Origin: an uncultured SAR86 cluster bacterium
Lineage (GTDB): Bacteria > Pseudomonadota > Gammaproteobacteria > Magnimaribacterales > D2472
Assembly (NCBI GenBank): GCA_902593675.1
Contig: CACJJI010000003.1
Coordinates: forward strand, 224,665 to 288,664
Length of the DNA: 64,000 bases
Direction of reading: 5' to 3'
Part shown: positions 28,503 through 39,085 of the stretch, piece by piece
Position numbering within the stretch: the stretch's first letter is position 1
How the letters are laid out: each line of letters opens with the position of its first letter
Notes under the pieces: model-generated
Told to the model about the DNA's origin: nothing
Databases searched by the model: none
What the model saw: only the letters and a program-made list of their open reading frames with translations
Made by a program: the position numbers and the translations under genes

Positions 28503-30725
28503 TTGAGTGACCGGGCTATACCCAATCAAACTCTTTTAGATTTCTCTAACAGAAAACTCCTTTCATCAGTTCCAAAAAAGCTTTACGAATCTGCAAAAGC
28601 TTATTTTTCAAAAAAAGAATTAGACCTTTTGCAAACTGCATACAATGTTGCATTTGAAGCACACAAGGATCAATTTCGCAAAGAAGGTTCAGCGTATATT
28701 ACTCATCCAGTTGCAGTTGCATCGATTTTAATTGAGCTTCATTTAGATATTGAGACAGTATGCGCAGGCTTAATGCACGATGTTTTAGAGGATAGTTTCA
28801 TTAAAAAATCTTATTTGGAAAAACTTTTTGGCAAAGATATTGTTGCAATAGTAGATGGAGTGAGTAATTTAAATAAGCTTGATTTCAATAGCGTTGAAGA
28901 TCGTAATGCTAACAATTTGCAAAAAATGGCTTTGGCTATGTCTAAGGACATCCGAGTCATAATTGTTAAGTTATGCGATAGATTGCATAACATGAGGACT
29001 ATTGAGTTTCTACCCAGAGAAAAGCAAATTAAAAAATCAATTGAAACTCTGGATCTTTATGGCCCTATTGCAATTAGAATTGGCATGCAAAATATTCGTA
29101 TTGAGCTTGAGGATTTAGCTTTTAAATGCATACATCCTATGCGGGCAAGAATGTTGGAATCAGCAATTAAACAAGCTGTTGGGGGAAGGCAAAGGATCAT
29201 TTCTAAGCTTCGGAAACAATTCAAATATCATTTAAAAAATAATGATATTTTGGCAACAGTTCAAGGAAGGCAAAAGTCTTTATACAGCATTTATAGAAAG
29301 ATTAAAAATAAGAAAAAACCATTTTCAGAAATTCTAGATGTCTATGCCTTTAGGGTTATTGTAAACTCTGTTGATGATGCTTATAGATCATTAGGCATTA
29401 TCCATAACGTTCACAAACCTATTGAAAATAAATTTAAAGATTATATTGCCATTCCAAAATCAAATGGGTACCAGGCAATTCATACATCCCTTATAGCCTT
29501 AGACGGAGTGCCAATTGAGGTGCAAATCCAAACTAAAAGCATGGAGATTATTGCCGAAAATGGTATCTCAGCCCACTGGTCATACAAAACAAAAGATAGC
29601 GTGACCTCTGAATCAATGGGTGCAAAAAAATGGATTGAAGGTTTTACTGATTTAAATAAAGCTTCGGCTGATACACATGAATTTGTTGAGGCAATTAAAA
29701 CCGATCTGATTTATGACGAGGTATATGTTTTTACGCCAGCAGGCAGAATTGTAAATTTAAAATCTGGCTCCACGCCAATTGACTTAGCCTATGAGCTTCA
29801 TACAGATCTTGGCAATCATGCGGTTGCGTGCAAGGTCAACAGAAAATATGCGCCACTTAATATTCGACTTGAAAACGGACAATCAATTGAAATTATTACC
29901 TCTGATAAACAAGAAGTTAGTCCGGACTGGCTAAATTTTGTAGTGACTAGTAAGGCTAGGTCCTCGATACGTCTAGCACTTAGAAATCAAAAAATCTCAC
30001 AATCCAGAAAAGCAGGCAAATTAATGCTTGAAAGTGAATTGAAGAGAGGGGGCGTTACTCTTGATCAGTACAGAGGAAGTACAATGTCTAGGATTCTAGA
30101 GATGATAGGGGTGAAATCCTTAAATGAGCTTTTAACCGATTTGGGATCTGGAAAAAAAACAGGCGCATTAGTTGCTGAAAGATTTTTTTCAGCTTTAAAG
30201 ATTAGAAAAAATAAAAACCCTAAACTGAAAGCAATGGTTTTATCCGATCATCAAATTGAAGGCGTGTCAGTTATATATGCAAAATGTTGCATGCCCATTC
30301 ATGGAGACCCAATAACCGCTCATTCAGATACAGATAGAGGTATTGTAATTCATCATGCAAGGTGCAGACAGGTTACGCCTCATAGAAGCCATAATGTTTC
30401 ATCCAGATATTTCCCAGCGATGTGGGGCAGTGATAGCAAAGAACTTCATTACAAAGGGCATGTTAAAATTCATGCAGAAGATAGGCCTGGAATTCTTGCT
30501 GATATTGCATCAGTTTTTACTAAATCTAATCTTAATATAGTAAATATTCAAAGCCGCGATATTGATGCCATGATCATTGAATTTGTTGTAGAAGTTGAAG
30601 TTCTGAATACTGATTCGCTGAATAAATTGATGGTAAAATTACGCTCATTAAGATATGTGACAAGTTGTTCAAGAATAGTCAACGACACCAAGACAAAAAA
30701 TGAAAAAGCTAATTTCTACAAATAA
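28503..30725 (+). CDS. spoT: RelA/SpoT family (p)ppGpp hydrolase/synthetase
   Basis: HD domain with HDVLEDS, synthetase IPKSNGYQAIHTS, TGS and C-terminal ACT domains; downstream of gmk-rpoZ. Confidence 0.95.
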   Translation: MSDRAIPNQTLLDFSNRKLLSSVPKKLYESAKAYFSKKELDLLQTAYNVAFEAHKDQFRKEGSAYITHPVAVASILIELHLDIETVCAGLMHDVLEDSFIKKSYLEKLFGKDIVAIVDGVSNLNKLDFNSVEDRNANNLQKMALAMSKDIRVIIVKLCDRLHNMRTIEFLPREKQIKKSIETLDLYGPIAIRIGMQNIRIELEDLAFKCIHPMRARMLESAIKQAVGGRQRIISKLRKQFKYHLKNNDILATVQGRQKSLYSIYRKIKNKKKPFSEILDVYAFRVIVNSVDDAYRSLGIIHNVHKPIENKFKDYIAIPKSNGYQAIHTSLIALDGVPIEVQIQTKSMEIIAENGISAHWSYKTKDSVTSESMGAKKWIEGFTDLNKASADTHEFVEAIKTDLIYDEVYVFTPAGRIVNLKSGSTPIDLAYELHTDLGNHAVACKVNRKYAPLNIRLENGQSIEIITSDKQEVSPDWLNFVVTSKARSSIRLALRNQKISQSRKAGKLMLESELKRGGVTLDQYRGSTMSRILEMIGVKSLNELLTDLGSGKKTGALVAERFFSALKIRKNKNPKLKAMVLSDHQIEGVSVIYAKCCMPIHGDPITAHSDTDRGIVIHHARCRQVTPHRSHNVSSRYFPAMWGSDSKELHYKGHVKIHAEDRPGILADIASVFTKSNLNIVNIQSRDIDAMIIEFVVEVEVLNTDSLNKLMVKLRSLRYVTSCSRIVNDTKTKNEKANFYK

Positions 30726-31083
30726 AGCACCAGCAGCCATCGGACCATATTCTCAAGCTATTCAATGGGGAGATGTAGTATTTATTTCGGGCCAGGTGGC
30801 TTTCATTCCCGCCACTGGCGAGCTAAACAACAGCACTTTTGAGAATGAAGTTAACCAAGTTATAGATAATCTCGATGCAATCTGTAAAGAAGCAGGGGGA
30901 AGCTTGGATAATATTTTAAAACTAAGTATTTTTCTAACTGATCTTTCTAATTTTGATGCTGTGAATAACCTTATGAAAGAAAGATTCTCTGAACCATTTC
31001 CCGCTCGCTCAACAATCGAAGTATCCAGATTGCCAAAAGATGTAAATATTGAGATGGATGCTATCTTGTCGATAGAAGTTTAA
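30700..31083 (+). CDS. ridA: RidA family enamine/imine deaminase
   Basis: IGPYSQAI, FISGQVAFIPATGE, PARSTIEVSRLPKD. Confidence 0.93.
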   Translation: MKKLISTNKAPAAIGPYSQAIQWGDVVFISGQVAFIPATGELNNSTFENEVNQVIDNLDAICKEAGGSLDNILKLSIFLTDLSNFDAVNNLMKERFSEPFPARSTIEVSRLPKDVNIEMDAILSIEV

Positions 31084-31997
31084 TGTCTAGAAACTTAATT
31101 AACTTTTCCGATCTTGCAAAGAAAGACATTTATGACTTGATTGAGCTTGCAAATAATTTTAAATCTGAAGAGGCTTTAGATTATAGAAATGAAAACTTGT
31201 TTCCTGACAAGAAGATTGTCTCTATGTTTTGTGAGCCAAGCACTAGAACTAAATTATCTTTTGAAATAGCTGCGCACAACCTTGGTGCAAAATTTATAGA
31301 TTTTGACTTATCAAATTCATCTATGAAGAAAGGTGAAACTTTAGAAGATACACTTGATGCCATGCAGATGATGGGAGTTGATTTATGTATCCTTCGCCAT
31401 ACTGAATCAGTTATTCACGATTTTGTTAAACATTTTTCAAATATGCAGTTTATTAATGCAGGCGAGGGCTCAATTTCACATCCTACCCAGACATTAATTG
31501 ATTTGATGACTATCCATGAATCAAAAGAAAAATTTGAGAATTTAAACATCACCATTGTTGGTGATCTTGACCACTCAAGAGTGGTGAATTCTTTTATTGA
31601 AGCAATACAAATTGTTGGATATAAAAACATAACGTTTTGCGGGCACCCCGATCTTTGTAAAAATTTTATTGAAAGTTCAATCGGTAATTTTGAACCTGAG
31701 TTAGAAACCGCATTACAAGATGCTAATGTTGTGATGGCCTTAAGGATTCAAAATGAGAGGTTATCAGAAAAACTTACCATCGGCGCTAGTGATTACGTCG
31801 AGAGATATCAAATCAACGTTGACTCACTCCAGGTAGCTGATCCTGAAATGATATTACTACATCCAGGGCCGGTAAACTTTGGAATTGAATTAAGCAAAGA
31901 AGCAAGCGAATTAGAAAATTGCAAAATTAGAAATCAAATTTTTAATGGCGTGGGCATGAGAATGGCAGTCTTAACTAAACTTTTCTCTCACTCATAA
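31083..31997 (+). CDS. pyrB: Aspartate carbamoyltransferase catalytic subunit
   Basis: CEPSTRTKLSFE, SHPTQTLIDLMTI, LLHPGPVNFGIEL. Confidence 0.92.
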   Translation: MSRNLINFSDLAKKDIYDLIELANNFKSEEALDYRNENLFPDKKIVSMFCEPSTRTKLSFEIAAHNLGAKFIDFDLSNSSMKKGETLEDTLDAMQMMGVDLCILRHTESVIHDFVKHFSNMQFINAGEGSISHPTQTLIDLMTIHESKEKFENLNITIVGDLDHSRVVNSFIEAIQIVGYKNITFCGHPDLCKNFIESSIGNFEPELETALQDANVVMALRIQNERLSEKLTIGASDYVERYQINVDSLQVADPEMILLHPGPVNFGIELSKEASELENCKIRNQIFNGVGMRMAVLTKLFSHS

Positions 31998-32586
31998 CTC
32001 TCTTTACTGTTTCGACAGTGTTAATCGTTGCTTGCTCAATCTCAATGTTGATAAGATCTCCTTTTTTTATGTCTTTAAAAGTAGTTACTGAGACTGTTTC
32101 AGGAATGAGATGAATATAAAAAGATGTTTTTAGCACTTTTCCAATCGTTAAACTGCATCCATTTAATGCAACATAACCTTTATAAAAAAAATACTCTCTT
32201 AAACTGATAGGAATTTTAATTTGCAGGTCTTTTGTTGTCTGCCTATTGATCACTTTTAAAACTTCTCCTGTTCCATGAATGTGACCAGAGACTAGATGTC
32301 CGCCAATTTCTGTTTTAGCAGTCATGGAGCGCTCTAGATTAACTTTGGATGATTTAGAAATATCTTTTAAATTGGTTTTCTGTAAGGTTTCCTCTATAAC
32401 ATCAAATTCTAGAATATCTGTCTTGCCTTTTTTTACAGTTAAACAAACTCCATTTACCGAGACGCTAGCTCCCTTAGTTAAATTTTTAGAGAAGCCTTTT
32501 GGAGCCTTGATGGTCAAAGATACGCAATCTTTAGATTTGATAATTTTTTGAATATAACCTTTGCCGCTAACAATTCCAGTAAACAT
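31975..32586 (-). CDS. ribE: Riboflavin synthase
   Basis: [32 protein letters not shown]. Confidence 0.94.
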   Translation of the reverse strand: MFTGIVSGKGYIQKIIKSKDCVSLTIKAPKGFSKNLTKGASVSVNGVCLTVKKGKTDILEFDVIEETLQKTNLKDISKSSKVNLERSMTAKTEIGGHLVSGHIHGTGEVLKVINRQTTKDLQIKIPISLREYFFYKGYVALNGCSLTIGKVLKTSFYIHLIPETVSVTTFKDIKKGDLINIEIEQATINTVETVKRVMSERKV

Positions 32587-33233
32587 TATGCACCCCAGCT
32601 ATTTCTATATTGTTCAAGCTCAAATGTGTAAGAATGAAAATCTTTATTGTTATGTGAAAATTCTATTAGGGCTTCTAAGTTAACGATGGATGAGACATGA
32701 ATACCATAGTCTTTTTCGAGCTCTGCTTTTGCAGATAAATTGCTAGTTCCTTTTTCCTGCCTATCTAGACCAACAAGAAATATTTTAGGTATTGCATTTA
32801 GATCTTCTAAAATTTTAATAGATTCTCTTGCAGCAGTTCCTGCAGATAATACATCGTCAATAATCATTACATTCCCAACTGGATTGGCCCCAATAATATT
32901 GCCACCCTCACCATGATCTTTAGCTTCTTTTCTATTAAAAGAAAGAGGGCAAGGGTTACCTCTTTGGCTCAAGACTGTTGCAACGATTGAGCCTAAGAAT
33001 ATTCCTTTATATGCAGGACCGTATAGACAGTCGAACTTCATAGAGGAATCTTCTATAGCATCAACATAGCAATTAGCAAGTTTAAATAAATCGCAGCCAT
33101 TAAGCATTTTTGCTGCATTAAAAAAATAAGGACTGCTTCTTCCAGATTTAAGTGTAAATTTTCCAAACTCTAAGGCATGGGATTGAAGTGCTAGTTCAAT
33201 AAAGGTTCTTTGAAAATCTTTTAGCTCAGACAT
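32586..33233 (-). CDS. pyrE: Orotate phosphoribosyltransferase
   Basis: [35 protein letters not shown]. Confidence 0.94.
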   Translation of the reverse strand: MSELKDFQRTFIELALQSHALEFGKFTLKSGRSSPYFFNAAKMLNGCDLFKLANCYVDAIEDSSMKFDCLYGPAYKGIFLGSIVATVLSQRGNPCPLSFNRKEAKDHGEGGNIIGANPVGNVMIIDDVLSAGTAARESIKILEDLNAIPKIFLVGLDRQEKGTSNLSAKAELEKDYGIHVSSIVNLEALIEFSHNNKDFHSYTFELEQYRNSWGA

Positions 33234-33925
33234 GATTTTTGAAAATTCACTATATCTGCAATGCCATTTGATGCAGATTCAATCATTTCATCGAGTTGAC
33301 TCTTGGTAAAAGGATATTTTTCAGCCGTTCCTTGGATTTCTATGATGCCACCACTTTCAGTCATTACCACGTTCAAATCTGTATCTGCTGAACTGTCTTC
33401 TTCATAGTCTAAATCTAAAAGAGGGCGCCCATCTTTTAATCCTATTGAAACAGCCGCAACATACTCTTTAATTGCCCTTTGATCATCATGAGAGTTTTTG
33501 ATAGCTTCAAATAAAGCAACACAAGCCCCAGAGATAGATGCTGTTCTGGTTCCGCCATCTGCTTGGATGACATCACAATCTACATTGATTGTTTTGTCTT
33601 TTAGGTATTTCAAATCAACAGCTTGCCTCAATGATCTGCCTATTAATCTTTGAATTTCCATAGTTCTGCCACTTTGCTTGCCTCTGGCGGCTTCTCTGTT
33701 CATTCGCTCATGAGTTGACCGAGGCAACATACCATATTCTGCAGTAATCCAGCCTTCATTAGAGCCTCTCATCCATCTAGGAACATGATTTTCAATGCTT
33801 GCTGTACAAATTACATGAGTATCACCAAACTTTATCAGAGCAGAGCCTTCAGCGTGTTTATTCACACCAACCTCAATTTCCAAAGATCTCATCTCATCAT
33901 TTGATCTATTATTTTTTCTTGTCAT
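33221..33925 (-). CDS. rph: Ribonuclease PH
   Basis: [44 protein letters not shown]. Confidence 0.95.
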   Translation of the reverse strand: MTRKNNRSNDEMRSLEIEVGVNKHAEGSALIKFGDTHVICTASIENHVPRWMRGSNEGWITAEYGMLPRSTHERMNREAARGKQSGRTMEIQRLIGRSLRQAVDLKYLKDKTINVDCDVIQADGGTRTASISGACVALFEAIKNSHDDQRAIKEYVAAVSIGLKDGRPLLDLDYEEDSSADTDLNVVMTESGGIIEIQGTAEKYPFTKSQLDEMIESASNGIADIVNFQKSCLS

Positions 33926-33981
33926 ATAAATATTATATCTCTTTAAATGGTCCTATAATCTTTATAAGAGGAAAATCTATT

Positions 33982-35391
33982 ATGAAAAACAAAGTACTTA
34001 TCCCAATATTGCTTTTTACCATCATCAGCTGCTCTGAAAGTTTTAATATTGATCTTTCGTTTGGAGATTCAGAGTCAGACTCAATCAATCCAGGTATTGA
34101 TAATGCATTTGCCTCAACATATTTACCAATGGACTCAGAGCCTATACTTTTTAAGTCAGCTAATATTTATGACGGCTTGGGGGGTGAATTTAGAAATTAT
34201 GATTTATTGCTTTCTGAAGGAAAAATTATGGAAATTGGTGAATCTATATCAGCTCCAGGAGTCTTGGTTATAGATGCAACTGATAAATGGATTACTCCCG
34301 GCATCATTGATATTCACTCACATATGGGGGTTTATTCTGCTCCTGGAGTTTCCACTAGCTCTGATGGAAATGAGGCTACTGCTCCTGTAACCGCAGAGGT
34401 TTGGGCCGAACATTCGCTGTGGACACAAGATCCACAATTTGCGCTTGCACTCAAGGGTGGAGTTACTTCGTTTCATGTTTTACCAGGCTCTGCTAATTTA
34501 TTTGGTGGTCGAGGTGCAACTTTTAAAAATATCTCACAAAATACAATTCAGGCTATGAAATTTCCAGGTGCGCCGCACTCACTCAAAATGGCTTGTGGAG
34601 AAAATCCAAAAAGGGTTTATGGAAATCGTAGGCAATCTCCTTCAACTAGAATGGGTAACATGGCAGGTTACAGAAGTGCTTGGATAGACGCTGTTGAATA
34701 CACCGATGGTATGAATAAAACAAATGAAGATCGTCGACCCACACGAGACCTAGCCATGGATACTTTAATGGGCGTTTTAAATGGAGAAATACTTATTCAA
34801 AATCATTGTTATAGAGCGGAAGAAATGGCAATGATGATTGAGATGTCCAGAGAGTTCAATTATAAGATCACTACTTTTCATCATGCTGTAGAGGCATACA
34901 AGATAGCTGATCTCCTTGCTGACGAAGGAATTTGTGCTGCGATGTGGGCTGATTGGTGGGGGTTCAAGCACGAAGCTTATGATATGGTTCAAGCCAATGT
35001 GGCTATTATTGATCAAGCTAGAAATGGGACTGGTTGCGCCATAGTGCATTCAGATGATGCGGTTGGAATTCAGCATCTTAATCAGGAGGCTGCCAAAGCA
35101 ATGGCTGCAGGAAATAGAGCAGGCTATGAAATTTCTAAAGCTCATGCCATGCGATGGATCACAAGCAATCCCGCTAAAGCAGCAGGAATACTAGATCAAA
35201 CTGGCAGTATAGAGGTTGGTAAAGATGCTGATATAGTGCTTTGGACTGGAAACCCTTTTAGTGTTTATTCCAGAGCGGAAACAGTTTTAATAGATGGAGC
35301 TGTAGCATTTGATATGAACAATCCCAAAATTCAACCTATCACCGATTTTGATTTAGGAATTATTCAACCCCAAGCCAACAGAGTTCAGTAG
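33982..35391 (+). CDS. Lipoprotein amidohydrolase, active-site-intact member of a tandem pair
   Basis: MKNKVLIPILLFTIISCS lipobox; TPGIIDIHSHMG, NHCYRAEEM, FHHAVEAYKIAD, VHSDDAVG metal-binding elements; ORF opens at 33799 but ATG 33982 is in frame with the signal sequence. Confidence 0.85.
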   Translation: MKNKVLIPILLFTIISCSESFNIDLSFGDSESDSINPGIDNAFASTYLPMDSEPILFKSANIYDGLGGEFRNYDLLLSEGKIMEIGESISAPGVLVIDATDKWITPGIIDIHSHMGVYSAPGVSTSSDGNEATAPVTAEVWAEHSLWTQDPQFALALKGGVTSFHVLPGSANLFGGRGATFKNISQNTIQAMKFPGAPHSLKMACGENPKRVYGNRRQSPSTRMGNMAGYRSAWIDAVEYTDGMNKTNEDRRPTRDLAMDTLMGVLNGEILIQNHCYRAEEMAMMIEMSREFNYKITTFHHAVEAYKIADLLADEGICAAMWADWWGFKHEAYDMVQANVAIIDQARNGTGCAIVHSDDAVGIQHLNQEAAKAMAAGNRAGYEISKAHAMRWITSNPAKAAGILDQTGSIEVGKDADIVLWTGNPFSVYSRAETVLIDGAVAFDMNNPKIQPITDFDLGIIQPQANRVQ

Positions 35392-35392
35392 C

Positions 35393-36637
35393 ATGAAAAA
35401 AATATTTACAACATTAGTTTTGGTTTTACTTACAGCCCCCATTTTATCAGGAACGGTTTTGTTAAAGGGTGGTTTAGTGCATTCAGGCAATGGTGGAACT
35501 GCAACCGTGCAGGATATTCTCATTTCTGAAAATATTATTGTTGATGTAGGCAGTAATTTAATTATCGATGGTAATACTAGAGTGATTGAGGTGAATGGGC
35601 TGCCAGTTACACCAGGATTGATTTCGCCAATGAGTAATTTAGGAATAGTAGAGATTAATGCTTTGGATGTAACCCGTGACGATGAGTCAGATCTTTTAAG
35701 TGCCGGCTTTAGCATTTTCAATGCATTTAACCCTCATTCAACAGGAATTCCCTGGAATAGAAGCAATGGAGTTACTAGTGCAATTAGCACTCCAAGCGCA
35801 TCTTCTTTCCCAATTTTTGGGTTAGGCTCACATTTTGTTTTAGATGGAAGTCTTGAAATCAAGGGAGCCAAAGATATAGCTATGTTTGGAAGGTTGGGTT
35901 CTTCTTACGGATCTCGTGCTGAAACTTTATCACTTCTTGAGTCGTTATTAGAAATAGGAGAACTGGCAAAGAGTGTACCCGTTGAAGAAATTCTAGAAAT
36001 GACTATTGCTGACAAGTTAGAGCTGCAAGCTCAAGATATTATTGCATTAGGCAAAGTGGTAAATGATGATATGCCATTTGTCATAGAAACCAACCGAGCT
36101 GTTGATATTCTTCAAGCATTAGCTTTGAAGGAAAAATATGACTTGAATTTAGTATTAGCTAGTGTTGAAGAGGCACCAATGGTTTTAACTAAACTTCAAG
36201 AAAGCAATACTCCGGTAATTATAGACCCAATGGATAACATCCCAAATTCTTTTGATGAACTCGGCTCAAGTTTGGATTTAGGAAGAATATTAGATCAAGC
36301 GGGCATACCAATCATGTTTAGCACTCAACGAAGTCATAATTATCACCTTATGAGACAGGGATCAGGAAATGCGGTTGCCCATGGCATGTCTTATGAGACA
36401 GCAATCAAGGGAATGACGCAGACAGTAGCTCAAACTTTTAACCTTGATAACAGAGGGTCAATTGAATCTGGTAAATTGGCTGATGTAATTGTTTGGGATG
36501 GAGATCCATTAGAGCCAGCCTCTTTTCCTAAAATTGTAATGATAGAAGGGCAATTACAAGATTTAAGCTCACGATCTTCTAAATTAACTGAAAGGTATAC
36601 TAATAAAGAAGATAAACCTTCTTCATATAAACATTAA
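35393..36637 (+). CDS. Exported amidohydrolase-like protein lacking the usual metal ligands (candidate pseudoenzyme)
   Basis: Signal peptide; TPGLISPMSN where TPGLIDxHxH is expected; C-terminal GNAVAHGMS…GSIESGKLADVIVWDGDPLEP retained. Confidence 0.82.
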   Translation: MKKIFTTLVLVLLTAPILSGTVLLKGGLVHSGNGGTATVQDILISENIIVDVGSNLIIDGNTRVIEVNGLPVTPGLISPMSNLGIVEINALDVTRDDESDLLSAGFSIFNAFNPHSTGIPWNRSNGVTSAISTPSASSFPIFGLGSHFVLDGSLEIKGAKDIAMFGRLGSSYGSRAETLSLLESLLEIGELAKSVPVEEILEMTIADKLELQAQDIIALGKVVNDDMPFVIETNRAVDILQALALKEKYDLNLVLASVEEAPMVLTKLQESNTPVIIDPMDNIPNSFDELGSSLDLGRILDQAGIPIMFSTQRSHNYHLMRQGSGNAVAHGMSYETAIKGMTQTVAQTFNLDNRGSIESGKLADVIVWDGDPLEPASFPKIVMIEGQLQDLSSRSSKLTERYTNKEDKPSSYKH

Positions 36638-36643
36638 GGGTAA

Positions 36644-37087
36644 CTAACTTAAGAGCCCTTTTACAAGCTTGCTGACAACCGACATATCAGCCTTACCCTC
36701 AAATTGAGGTTTAAGATGGCCCATCAGTTTGCCCATATCTTGCATGCTCTCAGCAGAGACTGCTGTAATTCCTTCCTGAATAAGCGATTGGATTTCTTCT
36801 TCTGATAATTGCTTGGGTAAGTATTTGAGTATTACATCTAATTGGTTTTGCTCGCTAGTAACAAGGTCATCACGACCCCCATTTTTAAACTGTTCTATTG
36901 AGTCCCTTCGCTGTTTTACATTCTTATTAATTAAACTAGAAATTTTGGTGTCATCAGCCTCAACCTTTTCGTCAATCTCAAATTTTTTAATGTCTGAGAT
37001 TAACATTCGAAGAGTATCTCGCGTGACAACATCCTTGTTTAGCATGGCTGCCTTTAAGTCTTGATTGATGGTGTCTAAGAGAGACAA
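36644..37087 (-). CDS. GatB/YqeY domain protein
   Basis: KDVVTRDTLRMLISDIKKFEID, LPKQLSEEEI, MGKLMGHLKPQFEGKADMSVVSKLVK. Confidence 0.93.
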   Translation of the reverse strand: MSLLDTINQDLKAAMLNKDVVTRDTLRMLISDIKKFEIDEKVEADDTKISSLINKNVKQRRDSIEQFKNGGRDDLVTSEQNQLDVILKYLPKQLSEEEIQSLIQEGITAVSAESMQDMGKLMGHLKPQFEGKADMSVVSKLVKGLLS

Positions 37088-37088
37088 A

Positions 37089-37307
37089 TTAGCGATAGGA
37101 TCTTTGCCTTGAGAAACTAAATTTTCTATTAGTTTTATGTGCTCGCTTAATTGCAGCTGCCATTTTTCTCTTTCTTACGGCTGTTGGTTTTTCATAGAAT
37201 TCTCTAGCGCGGATCTCTGGAACGATCGCAGCTTTTTCACAAGCACGCTTAAATTTTCTTAGACCAACGTCGAAGTATTCTGTATCTTTTATTATTATAG
37301 AAGGCAT
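37089..37307 (-). CDS. rpsU: 30S ribosomal protein S21
   Basis: [42 protein letters not shown]. Confidence 0.97.
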   Translation of the reverse strand: MPSIIIKDTEYFDVGLRKFKRACEKAAIVPEIRAREFYEKPTAVRKRKMAAAIKRAHKTNRKFSFSRQRSYR

Positions 37308-37357
37308 AATTGCTGAGTAGTTTATTCTTTTTATGGAGTGAATGCAAAAACTTTTTT

Positions 37358-38362
37358 ATGATTACTTTAGGTATTGAAACATCATGTGACGAAACTGCCG
37401 TAGCGCTTTATGATTCTAAAAAAGGATTAATTGGCGAGGCGGTTTTTTCTCAGATAGAACTTCATGGAGAATATGGTGGTGTTATACCAGAACTTGCCTC
37501 AAGGGATCATTGTCAAAAAATTACTCATATCTACAAGAAAGCTTTAGGCAACATACAGCCAAGCAGCATTGATCAAATAGCTTATACAGCAGGACCTGGA
37601 TTACTCGGAACATTGTTAATTGGTGAGAATTTTGCTCAAGGCCTAGCACTTGCTCTAAATAAACCATTAATACCAGTTAACCATCTTGAGGGCCACTTGA
37701 TGGCCCCTTTTCTAAGTGGAGAAAAGTTAGATTTCCCTTTCTTAACACTGCTTGTATCAGGAGGACATTCATTAATTATTGATGTAAGGGGTTTAAATGA
37801 TTATGAGATTTTAGGTCAGTCCAGGGATGATGCTGTTGGGGAAGCCTTTGATAAAGTAGCTAAGCTTATTGGCTTGGGTTATCCGGGAGGCCCCGAAATA
37901 GAAAAGATGGCTCAGCAGGGTGATCCTAAGAAATTTAAGTTTCCTCAGCCAATGCTTCACAGTGATGATTATGATTTTAGTTTTAGTGGATTAAAAACCT
38001 CTGTGCTTTATTTGGTTCAAGAACTGGATAAGATTACCGAGGAAGTTCAAGCGGATATATGCGCATCTTTTCAACATGCTGCAACAGAAGTGCTAGTTAA
38101 AAAAATATCTAAAGCTCTAATTGATACTGGTAGAGAGGGGATTATTTTGGCTGGTGGAGTAGCAGCTAACAAACTACTCAGAGAAAAAATTTCTACTCTC
38201 CAGCAATCCTTAAATATTAAAGTTTTATATCCACCAATTGCACATTGCACAGATAATGCTGCAATGATTGCATACCTAGGAAGTTTGAAGACAGATGAAG
38301 CAACGTATCAGCTTTGTTCCCGTGCTCGACCGAGATGGCCTTTGGGAGACGCAATAGGGTGA
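37358..38362 (+). CDS. tsaD: tRNA N6-adenosine threonylcarbamoyltransferase
   Basis: MITLGIETSCDETAVALYD, GGVIPELASRDH, VNHLEGH, LVSGGHS; start set at ATG 37358. Confidence 0.96.
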   Translation: MITLGIETSCDETAVALYDSKKGLIGEAVFSQIELHGEYGGVIPELASRDHCQKITHIYKKALGNIQPSSIDQIAYTAGPGLLGTLLIGENFAQGLALALNKPLIPVNHLEGHLMAPFLSGEKLDFPFLTLLVSGGHSLIIDVRGLNDYEILGQSRDDAVGEAFDKVAKLIGLGYPGGPEIEKMAQQGDPKKFKFPQPMLHSDDYDFSFSGLKTSVLYLVQELDKITEEVQADICASFQHAATEVLVKKISKALIDTGREGIILAGGVAANKLLREKISTLQQSLNIKVLYPPIAHCTDNAAMIAYLGSLKTDEATYQLCSRARPRWPLGDAIG

Positions 38363-38706
38363 ACGATATTATTTATATTAGAGATCTAAGAGTCCAAACC
38401 ATCATAGGAATATTTGGATGGGAGCGGGAAGTTCGTCAAGAAGTGAGCATTGACTTAGAGATAGCGTGTGATTGCAAGAGAGCTGCAAAAACAGACGCTA
38501 TTGAAGATGCTATTGATTATAAAAAAATTACCAAAGCAATTATAAATTTCGTTGGAGAATCTGAATTTCAACTTCAAGAAACTTTGGCGGAAGGCATAGC
38601 TGAACTTGTAAAGAATGAATTTAAAGTTAACTCACTAAAGTTAAGAGTCTCCAAGCCAGGCGCATTAAGGCATGCCGAAGATGTTGGAGTAATTATTCAT
38701 AGATAA
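38359..38706 (+). CDS. folB: Dihydroneopterin aldolase
   Basis: DIIYIRDLRVQTIIGIFGWEREVRQEV; GTG 38359 likely start, overlapping the tsaD stop. Confidence 0.9.
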   Translation: MNDIIYIRDLRVQTIIGIFGWEREVRQEVSIDLEIACDCKRAAKTDAIEDAIDYKKITKAIINFVGESEFQLQETLAEGIAELVKNEFKVNSLKLRVSKPGALRHAEDVGVIIHR

Positions 38707-39083
38707 TGAAGTATTTTCTTTCGCTTGGAAGTAATATTGATCCAGAATCAAATCTTGATTTAGCCATTTCTGCATTAAAAGAAATTCTCTGTGAAACGGA
38801 TTGCTCCTCGGTATACACCACTCAAGCAGAGGGGTTTGATGGGGATGATTTCTTAAATCTTATTTTTTGTGGAGTATCTTCACTTTCCTTTGATGATCTT
38901 AATAAAATGTTAAAAAATATTGAGGATAAATCTGGTAGAGACAGGAATGCGCCAAAATTTTCATCTAGGACGCTTGATATAGATATAGTTCTTCAATTAA
39001 GCGATGATGAAGAAATACTTTTTGAGAGTGATGAGATAGCTAAGTATCGTTTTGTTTCTGAGCCGCTAGAAGAATTATTATGA
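38706..39083 (+). CDS. folK: 2-amino-4-hydroxy-6-hydroxymethyldihydropteridine diphosphokinase
   Basis: LSLGSNIDPESNL, GRDRNAPKFSSRTLDIDIV; shorter than typical. Confidence 0.87.
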   Translation: MKYFLSLGSNIDPESNLDLAISALKEILCETDCSSVYTTQAEGFDGDDFLNLIFCGVSSLSFDDLNKMLKNIEDKSGRDRNAPKFSSRTLDIDIVLQLSDDEEILFESDEIAKYRFVSEPLEELL

Positions 39084-39085
39084 AT

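Noticed and set aside
23453-36637. Segment right of the guaA-like scar as a genomic island
   Set aside because: The genes are core housekeeping (recG, yicC, gmk, rpoZ, spoT, pyrB, ribE, pyrE, rph) with unchanged composition and no integrase; a rearrangement explains the scar better.
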